A model generated the notes under the pieces. That model did no database searches. It saw only the letters and a program-made list of their open reading frames with translations, and was not told the origin of the DNA. Of a stretch of DNA of 8,038 nucleotides, positions 1 through 6,789 are shown in pieces. This DNA comes from Neisseriaceae bacterium (GTDB taxonomy: Bacteria > Pseudomonadota > Gammaproteobacteria > Burkholderiales > Neisseriaceae): contig JAGNPU010000068.1 in NCBI GenBank assembly GCA_017989485.1, positions 1-8,038 on the forward strand. Reading direction: 5' to 3'. Position 1 is the first letter of the stretch. Each line of letters begins with the position of its first letter. Position numbers and translations under genes: made by a program.

Positions 1-28
1 GACCAATATTAAGGCAGCCTGCTCACGG

Positions 29-83
29 CCAACCCTTTCTCGATCCCTGCCTGGGCGAGGATGACGGCAAGGGCTGGGTTTTT
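29..83. repeat. Degenerate dispersed palindromic repeat, possibly a plus-strand terminator
   Basis: An imperfect inner hairpin (43-62, arms ATCCCTGCC and GGCGAGGAT, 7 of 9 pairs) is enclosed by an outer stem, CCAACCCTT (29-37) with AAGGGCTGG (69-77), 8 of 9 pairs. It is followed on the plus strand by T79-T83. The core, GATCCC...GGATGACGG, resembles the GATCCCCGC...GGATGACGG palindromes scattered between genes in many proteobacteria; that likeness is from memory and was not searched. The T-run after the outer stem would let it end a plus-strand transcript entering from the left. The flanking bases 1-28 show no gene I can identify. Either reading, repeat or terminator, is possible, and both may hold. 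Confidence 0.4.
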
Positions 84-97
84 CGACTAAACGGCAC

Positions 98-127
98 AAA
101 AAAATGGCGCCGTTTACCGGCGCCATT
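98..127 (-). terminator. Intrinsic terminator of the ygiD-doxX transcript
   Basis: A perfect 10-bp stem (AATGGCGCCG at 103-112, CGGCGCCATT at 118-127) with a 5-base loop is followed on the minus strand by seven T residues (A98-A104 on the plus strand). It starts about 30 bases after the doxX stop codon and has the form of a classic Rho-independent terminator for the minus-strand pair. Confidence 0.88.
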
Positions 128-155
128 CACCACATCTCGTTATGCTATCCGCGGT

Positions 156-557
156 TTATTTGGCCTTTTGAGGGCACAGGGCAAATCGACCCGGACCCAA
201 TAACGCCAAGGCCGCAGCCGTCACCACCATAAAAATGGGGTATTCCCAGCCGCCGCCCTCGTTGCCAAAGCCCCAGCCGTTGCCAAAATGCACCATCGCG
301 GCACCAAACAGCTGCACCACGGCAATGGCGCTGATCCAGCGAGTCCATACGCCCAAGAGCAGCAGCACGCCGGCACCGACCTCAAACACCATGACGGCAT
401 AGGCCAAAATGGCTGGATAACCGAGGGAGTCAAAAAATGCCACCGTGCCCGCAGGGGTAAACACCAGCCACTTGGTCAAACCATGGGCCAAAAACATCAC
501 CCCTAACGCCACGCGCAATAACAATGCCGCCAAATCTTTTTGTGTGTGTTCGTTCAT
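156..557 (-). CDS. DoxX family inner-membrane protein
   Basis: This is a 133-residue, four-helix membrane protein of the DoxX/YqjF family. Hydrophobic segments lie at about residues 10-28, 48-69, 74-92 and 106-122. Family-like motifs include the HGLTK stretch at 25-29 after helix 1, the FEVGAGVLLLLG stretch in helix 2, and HFGNGWGF before the last helix. The length is normal. The start is supported by AAGGA seven bases upstream (565-569 on the minus strand). It lies 29 bases downstream of ygiD on the same strand, so the two are almost certainly co-transcribed and end at the terminator at 98-127. DoxX proteins are often linked to redox or quinone-related functions, but their biochemical role is poorly defined; no specific substrate can be read from this sequence. 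Confidence 0.9.
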   Translation of the reverse strand: MNEHTQKDLAALLLRVALGVMFLAHGLTKWLVFTPAGTVAFFDSLGYPAILAYAVMVFEVGAGVLLLLGVWTRWISAIAVVQLFGAAMVHFGNGWGFGNEGGGWEYPIFMVVTAAALALLGPGRFALCPQKAK

Positions 558-586
558 ATCGTTTTCCTTAATCTATTAAAAATGGT

Positions 587-1396
587 TTAGTTAACATAAT
601 CGGTGCCGTCTTGGCCGAAAACAAAACCGTCCATCGACAGCGCCTCATAAAGCGTCCCGCCTTCAATCACCGTGACGGCATCAGCCGCCTCGCTGGCACC
701 TAAAGCCACCAGCAACGGCATAAAGTGCTCTTCCGTTGGGTGGGCCTGCACCGCATGGGGGGCCAGCGCCCGATAGCGAACCATGTCGGCCACCGCGTGC
801 TGTTGCACCCGGTCTTTAATCCAGTTCACAAACGGCGGCACATAGGGCTTGATGTGGGCACTGTTGCCCAAGTCGCGTAAATTATGGGTCAGGCTGCCCG
901 ACCCCACCACCAGCACACCCTGTGCACGCAATGGCCGCAGCAAAACACCCAAATCGTACGCTTGCTGTGCGGTTAGAGGATGGGGCAAGGCCATTTGCAC
1001 CACCTTTTGGTCGGCCTGAGGGAATAAATAGCGCAGCGGTACCCAAGCACCATGGTCTAAGCCGCGCGTCTGGGTGATCGAGGCCGCCACCCCTTTTTGG
1101 GTCAACAAACTTTTGAGCGTTAAGGCCCACTCTGGCGACCCCGCCGTGTCATAATCCAATGCGTACAAAGCCTCGGGGAAGCCATAAAAATCATGAATCA
1201 CCCCAGGGCGCGCCTGCCCCGTCACCACGGCCCCAGACCCGCTTTGCCAGTGCGCCGAGACCACCAACACTGTCTTAATGTCATGGGCCGCCAACAACGC
1301 CTGACCTAAATCTTGTAGCTTAGGACCCAAGATGCCGGGCTCAACCGCCATCATCGGCGAGCCATGTGACACAAACACCACCGGTAACGCACTCAT
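587..1396 (-). CDS. ygiD: YgiD/DODA-type class III extradiol ring-cleavage dioxygenase
   Basis: This is a 269-residue cytoplasmic enzyme of the LigB-like extradiol dioxygenase superfamily, DODA/YgiD branch. The family uses one metal ion to open catechol-type rings; E. coli YgiD acts on L-DOPA. Family signatures, numbered from the chosen start, are SHGSP (His11), SAHWQ (His49), DHGAW (His115), LTHNL (His171) and HPTEEHFMPLL (His219, His224). These supply the expected metal and catalytic histidines. An in-frame ATG two codons upstream (1400-1402) would touch the purine run AAAAGGGG (1403-1410), whereas the ATG at 1394-1396 sits six bases from it, so the shorter start is preferred. It leads an operon with the DoxX gene and diverges from the LysR gene. 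The true substrate (a catechol, quinol or DOPA-like compound) cannot be told from sequence. Confidence 0.9.
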   Translation of the reverse strand: MSALPVVFVSHGSPMMAVEPGILGPKLQDLGQALLAAHDIKTVLVVSAHWQSGSGAVVTGQARPGVIHDFYGFPEALYALDYDTAGSPEWALTLKSLLTQKGVAASITQTRGLDHGAWVPLRYLFPQADQKVVQMALPHPLTAQQAYDLGVLLRPLRAQGVLVVGSGSLTHNLRDLGNSAHIKPYVPPFVNWIKDRVQQHAVADMVRYRALAPHAVQAHPTEEHFMPLLVALGASEAADAVTVIEGGTLYEALSMDGFVFGQDGTDYVN

Positions 1397-1402
1397 CGTC
1401 AT

Positions 1403-1410
1403 CCCCTTTT
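1403..1410 (-). promoter_or_regulatory. Ribosome binding site that decides the ygiD start
   Basis: AAAAGGGG on the minus strand lies six bases from the ATG at 1394-1396 but abuts the alternative ATG at 1400-1402. This favours the protein beginning MSALPVV. Confidence 0.6.
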
Positions 1411-1442
1411 AAGTTTTATTGAAATAACTCATGCACACATTC

Positions 1443-1455
1443 TATAAGCTTTATA
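1443..1455. promoter_or_regulatory. Candidate LysR-type operator (T-N11-A dyad)
   Basis: TATAA and TTATA form a 5-bp dyad around GCT, and the outer bases fit the T-N11-A pattern of LysR-family binding sites. It lies in the 126-base space between the divergent ygiD and LysR genes, where such a regulator normally binds to control both. The region is AT-rich, so a chance match is possible. I could not place convincing -35 and -10 pairs for either promoter. Confidence 0.4.
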
Positions 1456-1510
1456 TTTGATGATAAACTAGGCTAACCATGTTTAATTGTCTCAAAAAAC
1501 GGAACAATCA

Positions 1511-1515
1511 AGAGG
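1511..1515 (+). promoter_or_regulatory. Ribosome binding site that decides the LysR gene start
   Basis: AGAGG sits seven bases before the ATG at 1523, so that ATG is chosen over an in-frame TTG at 1487. The ATG start also gives the usual short N-terminus before the LysR helix-turn-helix. Confidence 0.65.
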
Positions 1516-1522
1516 CCTCACC

Positions 1523-2425
1523 ATGCTCAAAGCCAATAAAACCTTAGAAATGACCGTGTTTGTTGCCATCATCGACAGCGGCAGCCTGGTGGGCGCCGCC
1601 GACAAGCTCAACCTGTCCAAGCAGGCCGTCTCTCGTCATTTAAATGCCTTAGAACAACGCCTCAACCTGCGCCTATTGCACCGAACCACGCGCCGGCTCT
1701 CACCCAGCGAAGATGGCCGACTCTTTTACGAGCAGGCCAAAGCCATCCTCATCGCGATTGACGACGCCGAAGCGTCTCTGGTCGAAGGCCAGATCAACGT
1801 CAGTGGCAAAGTCTACGTCAACGTGCCGGTCAGCTTTGGGGTATTGCACCTCGCCCCCCTATGGCAGGGCTTTTTAAATACCTACCCTAAGGTCACCCTA
1901 GACATCGCCTTAAACGACCGCATTGTGAACCTAGTGGATGAAGGCTTTGACCTGGCCATCCGCATCGCCGAATTACCCAACTCCACCTTGGTCACCCGCA
2001 AGCTGGCCACCACGGAAGTCCTGTTGTGCGCCGCCCCCGACTACCTCAGCGCCTACGGCACGCCCAAGACGGCCGCCGACCTCAGCCAGCATCGCACCCT
2101 CTCCTACAGCAACTGGTCGGACAAAGAAGTGTGGCAATTCACCGAAAATGGTCACAAAGGCTTATTCCCCTTAAAATCCATTTTGCACACCAATAATGGC
2201 GACACCTGCCGCATGTTGGCCTTACAGGGCGCAGGCATTACCCTACAACCCGACTTTCTGGTGGGCCAAGACATCGCCCAAGGCCGGCTAGTCCGCGTTT
2301 TGCCCCAGCTCAAATTCAATCCCCTAGGCATTTATGCCGTCTACCCATCACGCAAACGATTGCCCAGCCGCGTCCGCAGCTTGGTCGATTATTTAACTGA
2401 AGCTTTCAAACAGCCTAAATGGTAA
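1523..2425 (+). CDS. LysR-family transcriptional regulator (CrgA-like group)
   Basis: This is a 300-residue LysR-type regulator, the normal family length. The N-terminal winged helix-turn-helix covers about residues 5-62, including SGSLVGAADKLNLSKQAVSR (19-38) and the downstream LLHRTTRRLSPSEDG. A linker helix follows (about 63-90), then the periplasmic-binding-protein-like effector domain (about 95-295) with the conserved GFDLAIRIAEL segment at 141-151 and GAGITLQPDFL at 237-247. The RTTRR-LSPSEDG segment and the RIAELPNSTLVTRKL stretch fit the large CrgA/YafC-like group. It is transcribed divergently from the ygiD-doxX pair, and a T-N11-A dyad lies between them, so it most likely regulates that pair and itself. 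The inducer is unknown; substrates or products of the dioxygenase are natural candidates (inference). Confidence 0.93.
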   Translation: MLKANKTLEMTVFVAIIDSGSLVGAADKLNLSKQAVSRHLNALEQRLNLRLLHRTTRRLSPSEDGRLFYEQAKAILIAIDDAEASLVEGQINVSGKVYVNVPVSFGVLHLAPLWQGFLNTYPKVTLDIALNDRIVNLVDEGFDLAIRIAELPNSTLVTRKLATTEVLLCAAPDYLSAYGTPKTAADLSQHRTLSYSNWSDKEVWQFTENGHKGLFPLKSILHTNNGDTCRMLALQGAGITLQPDFLVGQDIAQGRLVRVLPQLKFNPLGIYAVYPSRKRLPSRVRSLVDYLTEAFKQPKW

Positions 2426-2481
2426 TCAAGTATTTAAACTTTATTCATTTAAATCTCAAACTCAATAAATATATTTATGAA

Positions 2482-2495
2482 ATGATTTCGATCAA
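2482..2495. promoter_or_regulatory. FNR-like dyad, distal
   Basis: ATGAT-TTCG-ATCAA matches the FNR/ANR consensus TTGAT-N4-ATCAA at nine of ten defined positions with the correct spacing. It lies about 330 bases before fdnG. No good -10 sits at the class II distance (about 30 bases downstream); CATAAT at 2506-2511 is closer than expected. The AT-rich setting raises the chance of a random match, so this is only a candidate oxygen-responsive site. Confidence 0.35.
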
Positions 2496-2523
2496 ATTTA
2501 AAGTACATAATGTCAATGGCCTG

Positions 2524-2550
2524 ACAAACATAGGCATAGGTGTTTGTTTT
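2524..2550 (+). terminator. Weak possible terminator of the LysR gene
   Basis: ACAAACA (2524-2530) and TGTTTGT (2541-2547) form a 7-bp stem with a 10-base loop, and the T-rich tract continues to 2550. The stem is AT-rich and weak. It is the best terminator-like element seen after the LysR gene stop, about 100 bases downstream. Confidence 0.25.
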
Positions 2551-2698
2551 ATAAGTTTCTTAAGTTTCAGTAAGCAACATAAATTAACATCAATTAACCA
2601 AATTTTTCTGCGAAAACAGCCATATGAACGCAAAAAAATTTGGCGTACCCCTACGCTTATGGCAAAATAGCGGTAACAATAGGCGATATGTTCAGCAC

Positions 2699-2740
2699 TT
2701 GATTTAAAATCGAGGCGGCCATCGCCATAACAAACATAAT
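2699..2740 (+). promoter_or_regulatory. Candidate fdn promoter with FNR-like dyad near -41
   Basis: TTGATTT-A-AAATCGA (2699-2713) is a near-perfect dyad resembling an FNR site, but with five rather than four bases between the TTGAT and ATCGA half-sites. A -10-like CATAAT (2735-2740) would give a start near 2747, placing the dyad centre close to -41, the class II activator position. No good -35 hexamer is seen, as expected for an activator-dependent promoter. The spacing defect makes the FNR assignment uncertain. The predicted leader would be about 75 bases and would contain the hairpin at 2765-2792. Confidence 0.3.
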
Positions 2741-2764
2741 AACCACTACCATACTTTCAATCAG

Positions 2765-2792
2765 AAATTAGGCACGTCCGCGTGCCTAATTT
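2765..2792 (+). promoter_or_regulatory. Perfect 12-bp hairpin in the fdnG leader
   Basis: AAATTAGGCACG (2765-2776) and CGTGCCTAATTT (2781-2792) pair perfectly around TCCG, a UNCG-type tetraloop, with another T and ATT following. The form is terminator-like (A-rich left flank, GC core, T-rich right flank). Yet it lies only 19 bases before the fdnG Shine-Dalgarno sequence, so fdn transcripts from any upstream promoter must cross it. It could be an attenuator, an mRNA-stabilising or processing structure, or as DNA a dyad operator. The structure is certain; its function is not. Confidence 0.7.
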
Positions 2793-2811
2793 TATTGAAA
2801 CTATGGCTTTC

Positions 2812-2818
2812 AGGAGGT
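2812..2818 (+). promoter_or_regulatory. Strong Shine-Dalgarno that decides the fdnG start
   Basis: AGGAGGT sits three bases before the ATG at 2822. It selects that ATG over an in-frame TTG at 2795, which lies immediately after the leader hairpin and lacks a Shine-Dalgarno. The chosen start also puts the twin-arginine motif at residues 5-6. Confidence 0.85.
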
Positions 2819-2821
2819 CCT

Positions 2822-2920
2822 ATGAAAGTCTCTAGGCGGCAGTTTTTTAAGATATCAGCAGCGGGCATGAGTGCCTCAAGCTTAGCGGTCATGGGCTTTA
2901 TGCCGACCAACGCATGGGCA
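2822..2920 (+). other. Tat signal peptide of FdnG
   Basis: Residues 1-33 contain the twin-arginine motif SRRQFFK (4-10), a mildly hydrophobic stretch and an A-W-A cleavage site (31-33), as in E. coli FdnG. This predicts export of the folded, cofactor-loaded enzyme, probably together with its iron-sulfur partner, to the periplasmic face. Confidence 0.9.
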
Positions 2921-5872
2921 GAAGTGCGCCAGTACAAGTTATTGCGCGCCAAAGAAACCCGTAACAACTGCACCTATTGTTCAGTAGGCTGTGGCGTGCT
3001 GATGTACAGCATGGGCGACGGCGCGATCAACGCCAAAGCCGAAATTTTCCACATCGAAGGCGATCCTGATCATCCGGTCAGCCGTGGCTCCTTGTGCCCT
3101 AAAGGTGCGAGCCTGGTGGACTTTATCCACAGTGAATCGCGTCAAAAATACCCAGAAGTGCGCGAAGCCGGCAGCGACCATTGGAAACGCATCTCTTGGG
3201 AAGAAGCCAATACCCGTATTGCCAAACACATTAAGGCCGATCGTGACGCCAATATTGTCGCCAAAAGCGCCGATGGCACCACGATTAACCGTTGGACCAC
3301 CACCGGCATGTTGACCGCTTCGGCAGGCTCTAACGAAACCGGCATTCTGTCGCAAAAATTCATTCGTACCTTAGGCATTGTCGCCACCGACGCGCAGGCG
3401 CGCGTGTGTCACGGCCCAACCGTATCGGCCTTGGCGTCGACGTTTGGCCGCGGTGCCATGACCAACACCTGGGTAGACATCAAAAACGCCGACTTTATTT
3501 TGGTGATGGGCGGCAACGCTGCCGAAGCGCATCCGGTGGGCTTTAAATGGGCCATCGAAGCCAAAAAGCAAAAAGGCACCAAGCTGTACGTGGTGGACCC
3601 ACGCTTTAACCGTACCGCAGCGGTTGCCGACGAATACGTCCCCATTCGCTCGGGCTCTGACATTGCCTTTTTGGGCGGCGTCATCAACTGGCTGATTGCC
3701 AACGACAAAATTCAATGGGACTACGTTAAGGCGTATACCAATGCGACCTTAATCGTGGATGAGAAGTTCGAGTTTAACGACGGTATTTTCAGCGGCTACG
3801 ATGAAGAAGCGGGCAAATACGATCAGGACAGCTGGTTTTACGAATTAGATGCTTCAGGCAATGCCAAAACCGACGAGACCTTGCAACACCCTCGTTGCGT
3901 GTGGAACCTGATGAAAGAGCATTATTCACGCTACACGCCTGAATTCGTCAGCAGCATCACCGGCAGCCCGGTCGATGGCTTCTTAAAAGTGTGTGCGGCA
4001 TTGGGTGAAACCTCTGCACCGAACAAAGCCGGCACCATTTTGTACGCACTGGGTTGGACCCAGCACACCACGGGCTCACAAATCATCCGCACCATGTGCA
4101 TGGTGCAATTGCTGTTGGGCAACATCGGCATGTCGGGTGGCGGCGTGAACGCACTGCGCGGTCACTCCAACATTCAAGGCCTATCCGACTTAGGCCTATT
4201 GTCGACCATGTTGCCAGGCTATTTAGGCCTGCCAAACGAATTCAAACACCGCAACTGGGCTGAATACCTCAACAACATCACCCCTAAAGCCGTGCGCCCA
4301 AACCAATTGAACTACTGGAGCAACACCCCTAAATTTGCGGTGAGCCTGATGAAGTGGTTCTGGGGCGAGAACGCCACCAAGGAAAACGATTGGGGCTTCG
4401 ACTGGTTGCCTAAATGGGACAAAATGTACGACATCATTCAGATGACCGAAATGATGGACAAGGGCGAAATGAACGGCCTAATCGTACAGGGCTTTAACGC
4501 CGGTGCGTCCTTCCCCGATTCCAATAAAGTGCGCCGTGCCTTCTCTAAACTGAAGTTTATGGTCATCATCGACCCACTGCACACCGAAACCGGTTCGTTC
4601 TGGTATGACGAAGGCGGCAGCGCCCCAGGCAAAATGGCCGACATTCAAACCGAAGTCTTCCGCCTGCCCTCTTGCTGTTTCGCCGAAGAAAACGGCTCGA
4701 TTGCCAACTCTAGCCGCTGGTTGCAGTGGCACTGGAAAGGCGCCGACGCCCCAGGCGAAGCCCGTCCAGACACCGCCATCTTGGGTCATTTGTTCATGAC
4801 CTTGCGCGACATGTACCGCGCCGAAGGCGGTGCCGTGCCGGAACCGATACTCAACGTCGACTGGACCTTCCACGACCCCTTTGACCCAACGCCAGAAGAA
4901 TTGGCCATGCAGTCGAACGGCAAAGCCTTGGCCGACGTCAAAGACGCCAACGGCAACGTCATTGTCAAAAAAGGCCAACAGGTCGCTGGCTTCCATCAAT
5001 TGCAAGACGATGGCTCGACCTCTTGCGCCTGCTGGGTGTATTCCGGCCAATGGACGGAAGAAGGCAACCTCATGGCCCGCCGTGACAACACCGACACCGG
5101 CTTGGGCAACACCCCTGGCTGGTCGTTTGCCTGGCCTGCCAACCGCCGTATTCTTTACAACCGTGCCTCTTGCGACCCTCAGGGCAAACCTTGGGACCCC
5201 AATCGCGAAGTCATTAAATGGCTGGGCGATCGCTGGGGCGGCGCCGACGTGGCCGACTTTAAAAACACCGAAGCACCGGGCAGCGGCATGAACCCCTTCA
5301 TCATGAATGAAGAAGGCGTAGGGCGTTTGTTCTCAACCCGCAAACTGGTTGACGGCCCGTTCCCGGTTCACTACGAGCCGATGGAAAGCCCTATTGGCAT
5401 GAACCCGATGCACCCGAAAGTGTTTAACAGCCCTGCGGTACGGATGTTTAAAGACGACAGAGCCAATCTGGGCACCCACGACAAGTTTCCTTACGTGGGC
5501 ACAACCTACCGCCTGACCGAGCACTTCCAGTTCTGGACCAAAACCGTGAAGCTGTTGGCGATTGCCCAGCCAGAGCAGTTTGTCGAGATCGGCGAAGTCT
5601 TGGCCAAAGAAAAAGGCATTAAGGCCGGCGACTGGGTGAAGGTCAGCTCTAACCGCGGTTATATTAAAGCCAAAGCGGTGGTGACCAAACGCATCATGGC
5701 CCTCAACGTCCACGACCAGGTCGTGCACCAAATCGGGATTCCGTTGCACTGGGGTTGGGAAGGCGAAGCCAAAAAAGGCTATTTGGCCAATAACCTGACC
5801 TCATCGGTAGGAGACTGTAATACGCAAACTCCTGAGTACAAAACATTCCTAGTGAACCTAGAGAAAGCTTAA
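2822..5872 (+). CDS. fdnG: Respiratory formate dehydrogenase, catalytic subunit alpha (Cys form)
   Basis: This 1016-residue protein oxidises formate to CO2 at a molybdenum (or tungsten) bis-MGD centre on the periplasmic side. Length and residue numbering match E. coli FdnG closely. After the Tat signal, Cys50, Cys53, Cys57 and Cys92 bind a [4Fe-4S] cluster, followed by Lys94, which relays electrons between cluster and pterin. The active site has RVCHGPTVS with Cys196 as metal ligand and His197, and Arg446 in [10 protein letters not shown]; these correspond to Sec196, His197 and Arg446 of FdnG. Cys196 is encoded by TGT (3407-3409), so this is a selenium-free form. The C-terminal domain (about 880-1016) is the molybdopterin-dinucleotide-binding fold and ends NLEKA. 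It is first in an operon with fdnH and fdnI. The nitrate-linked (fdn) and aerobic (fdo) versions cannot be told apart by sequence here; fdnG is used as the family name. Confidence 0.96.
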   Translation: MKVSRRQFFKISAAGMSASSLAVMGFMPTNAWAEVRQYKLLRAKETRNNCTYCSVGCGVLMYSMGDGAINAKAEIFHIEGDPDHPVSRGSLCPKGASLVDFIHSESRQKYPEVREAGSDHWKRISWEEANTRIAKHIKADRDANIVAKSADGTTINRWTTTGMLTASAGSNETGILSQKFIRTLGIVATDAQARVCHGPTVSALASTFGRGAMTNTWVDIKNADFILVMGGNAAEAHPVGFKWAIEAKKQKGTKLYVVDPRFNRTAAVADEYVPIRSGSDIAFLGGVINWLIANDKIQWDYVKAYTNATLIVDEKFEFNDGIFSGYDEEAGKYDQDSWFYELDASGNAKTDETLQHPRCVWNLMKEHYSRYTPEFVSSITGSPVDGFLKVCAALGETSAPNKAGTILYALGWTQHTTGSQIIRTMCMVQLLLGNIGMSGGGVNALRGHSNIQGLSDLGLLSTMLPGYLGLPNEFKHRNWAEYLNNITPKAVRPNQLNYWSNTPKFAVSLMKWFWGENATKENDWGFDWLPKWDKMYDIIQMTEMMDKGEMNGLIVQGFNAGASFPDSNKVRRAFSKLKFMVIIDPLHTETGSFWYDEGGSAPGKMADIQTEVFRLPSCCFAEENGSIANSSRWLQWHWKGADAPGEARPDTAILGHLFMTLRDMYRAEGGAVPEPILNVDWTFHDPFDPTPEELAMQSNGKALADVKDANGNVIVKKGQQVAGFHQLQDDGSTSCACWVYSGQWTEEGNLMARRDNTDTGLGNTPGWSFAWPANRRILYNRASCDPQGKPWDPNREVIKWLGDRWGGADVADFKNTEAPGSGMNPFIMNEEGVGRLFSTRKLVDGPFPVHYEPMESPIGMNPMHPKVFNSPAVRMFKDDRANLGTHDKFPYVGTTYRLTEHFQFWTKTVKLLAIAQPEQFVEIGEVLAKEKGIKAGDWVKVSSNRGYIKAKAVVTKRIMALNVHDQVVHQIGIPLHWGWEGEAKKGYLANNLTSSVGDCNTQTPEYKTFLVNLEKA

Positions 5873-5883
5873 GGAGGCTCATC

Positions 5884-6789
5884 ATGGCATTACAATCTCT
5901 GGATATTCTGCGCCGCTCTGCGACCGCAGACATGACCCCGCCGCCACAGGCACGCCAGCACATCAAAGTGGCCAAGCTGATCGACGTGTCAACCTGTATT
6001 GGCTGTAAAGCCTGTCAGGTTGCCTGCTCGGAGTGGAACGACATTCGCGACGAAGTGGGTGAGTGTATTGGTGTGTACGACAACCCAATTGACTTGACCG
6101 CCGACGCCTGGACGGTGATGCGCTTTAGCGAAACCGAAGAAAACGGCAAGCTAGAATGGCTGATTCGTAAAGATGGCTGCATGCATTGTGCCGAGCCAGG
6201 CTGTTTGAAAGCCTGTCCGTCACCGGGCGCCATCATTCAATACACCAACGGCATTGTTGATTTTCATGAAGAAAACTGCATCGGCTGTGGCTATTGCATC
6301 TCTGGCTGCCCGTTTAACGTCCCGCGCATCTCGAAAAAAGACAACCGTGCGTATAAATGCACGCTGTGTTCTGACCGCGTGGCCGTGGGCCAAGAGCCTG
6401 CCTGTGTGAAAACCTGCCCCACCGGCGCCATTCAGTTTGGCTCTAAGGAGGACATGAAGCACGTCGCCGAAGAACGCATTAAGGATTTGAACACCCGCGG
6501 TTACGACAACGCTGGCCTATACGATCCTCAAGGCGTGGGTGGCACCCACGTGATGTATGTATTGCATCACGCGGACAAGCCCGAGCTGTACAGCGGCCTG
6601 CCCAAAGACCCTGCCATCAGCACCACCGTGAAGCTCTGGAAAGGCTTGCTCAAACCTTTGGCCACCGTAGGCGTTGCCGCCGCCGGCTTGTTTGGCTTCT
6701 TCCACTACATTACCGTGGGCCCGAACAAGGCCGATGAGGAAGAACCCGACATCATCAAACCTGGCGACAACAAGGAGACCAAACAATGA
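5884..6789 (+). CDS. fdnH: Formate dehydrogenase iron-sulfur subunit beta
   Basis: This 301-residue electron-transfer subunit carries four [4Fe-4S] clusters from the catalytic subunit to the cytochrome. Sixteen cysteines fall in four groups: 38/41/44/48, 99/102/107/111, 132/135/138/142 and 159/162/174/178, the standard FdnH/FdoH arrangement. A single membrane helix near 255-277 ([20 protein letters not shown]) anchors it, followed by a short acidic tail. It has no signal peptide of its own and is expected to be exported with FdnG. The Shine-Dalgarno AAGGAGG (5871-5877) overlaps the fdnG stop codon, giving tight coupling, and its own stop overlaps the fdnI start. A second strong Shine-Dalgarno lies inside the gene before Met191 (6445-6456). 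The E. coli homologue has a similar length (about 294 residues). Confidence 0.96.
   Translation: MALQSLDILRRSATADMTPPPQARQHIKVAKLIDVSTCIGCKACQVACSEWNDIRDEVGECIGVYDNPIDLTADAWTVMRFSETEENGKLEWLIRKDGCMHCAEPGCLKACPSPGAIIQYTNGIVDFHEENCIGCGYCISGCPFNVPRISKKDNRAYKCTLCSDRVAVGQEPACVKTCPTGAIQFGSKEDMKHVAEERIKDLNTRGYDNAGLYDPQGVGGTHVMYVLHHADKPELYSGLPKDPAISTTVKLWKGLLKPLATVGVAAAGLFGFFHYITVGPNKADEEEPDIIKPGDNKETKQ

Larger units (their letters stand above)
2426..2821. other. AT-rich intergenic region upstream of the formate dehydrogenase operon
   Basis: There are about 396 bases without a convincing gene, much richer in A and T than both flanks, especially 2426-2640. Contents seen: a perfect AT-only palindrome (2465-2478), an FNR-like dyad (2482-2495), a 7-bp inverted repeat followed by Ts (2524-2550), near-tandem TAAGTTTC copies (2552-2559, 2561-2568), two AATTAAC copies ten bases apart (2582-2588, 2592-2598), a GCGTA/TACGC dyad overlapping a NarL-like heptamer TACCCCT (2643-2656), a second FNR-like dyad (2699-2713), a -10-like CATAAT (2735-2740) and a perfect hairpin (2765-2792). 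An open frame through the left part (2419-2670) starts inside the LysR gene and encodes a low-complexity Lys/Asn/Ile-rich product, so I regard it as noncoding. Confidence 0.7.

Noticed and set aside
12..23. AGGCAGCCTGCT, resembling a Neisseriaceae DNA uptake sequence dialect (AGGCAGCCTGAA)
   Set aside because: There is one near match only, and it differs at the two terminal bases. No canonical GCCGTCTGAA-type sequence was seen on either strand, so it does not establish the family of the host.
1487..1522. TTG-initiated N-terminal extension of the LysR gene
   Set aside because: The ATG at 1523 has AGAGG at good spacing and gives the standard 300-residue LysR length.
2419..2670. 83-residue open frame in the gap after the LysR gene
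   Set aside because: It begins inside the LysR gene, has no Shine-Dalgarno, and encodes a low-complexity Lys/Asn/Ile-rich product expected from AT-rich noncoding DNA.
2765..2797. Sigma-54 type -24/-12 element around the GGCAC motif in the leader hairpin
   Set aside because: The GG-to-GC spacing does not fit the sigma-54 consensus, and the motif is fully accounted for by the hairpin dyad.
2795..2821. TTG-initiated N-terminal extension of fdnG
   Set aside because: It has no ribosome binding site, starts directly after the hairpin, and would push the twin-arginine motif inward; AGGAGGT clearly serves the ATG at 2822.
4478..5050. Long minus-strand open frame opposite fdnG, one of several such frames along the operon
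   Set aside because: These are antisense shadows of a strongly conserved coding region, with no initiation signals or recognisable protein families.
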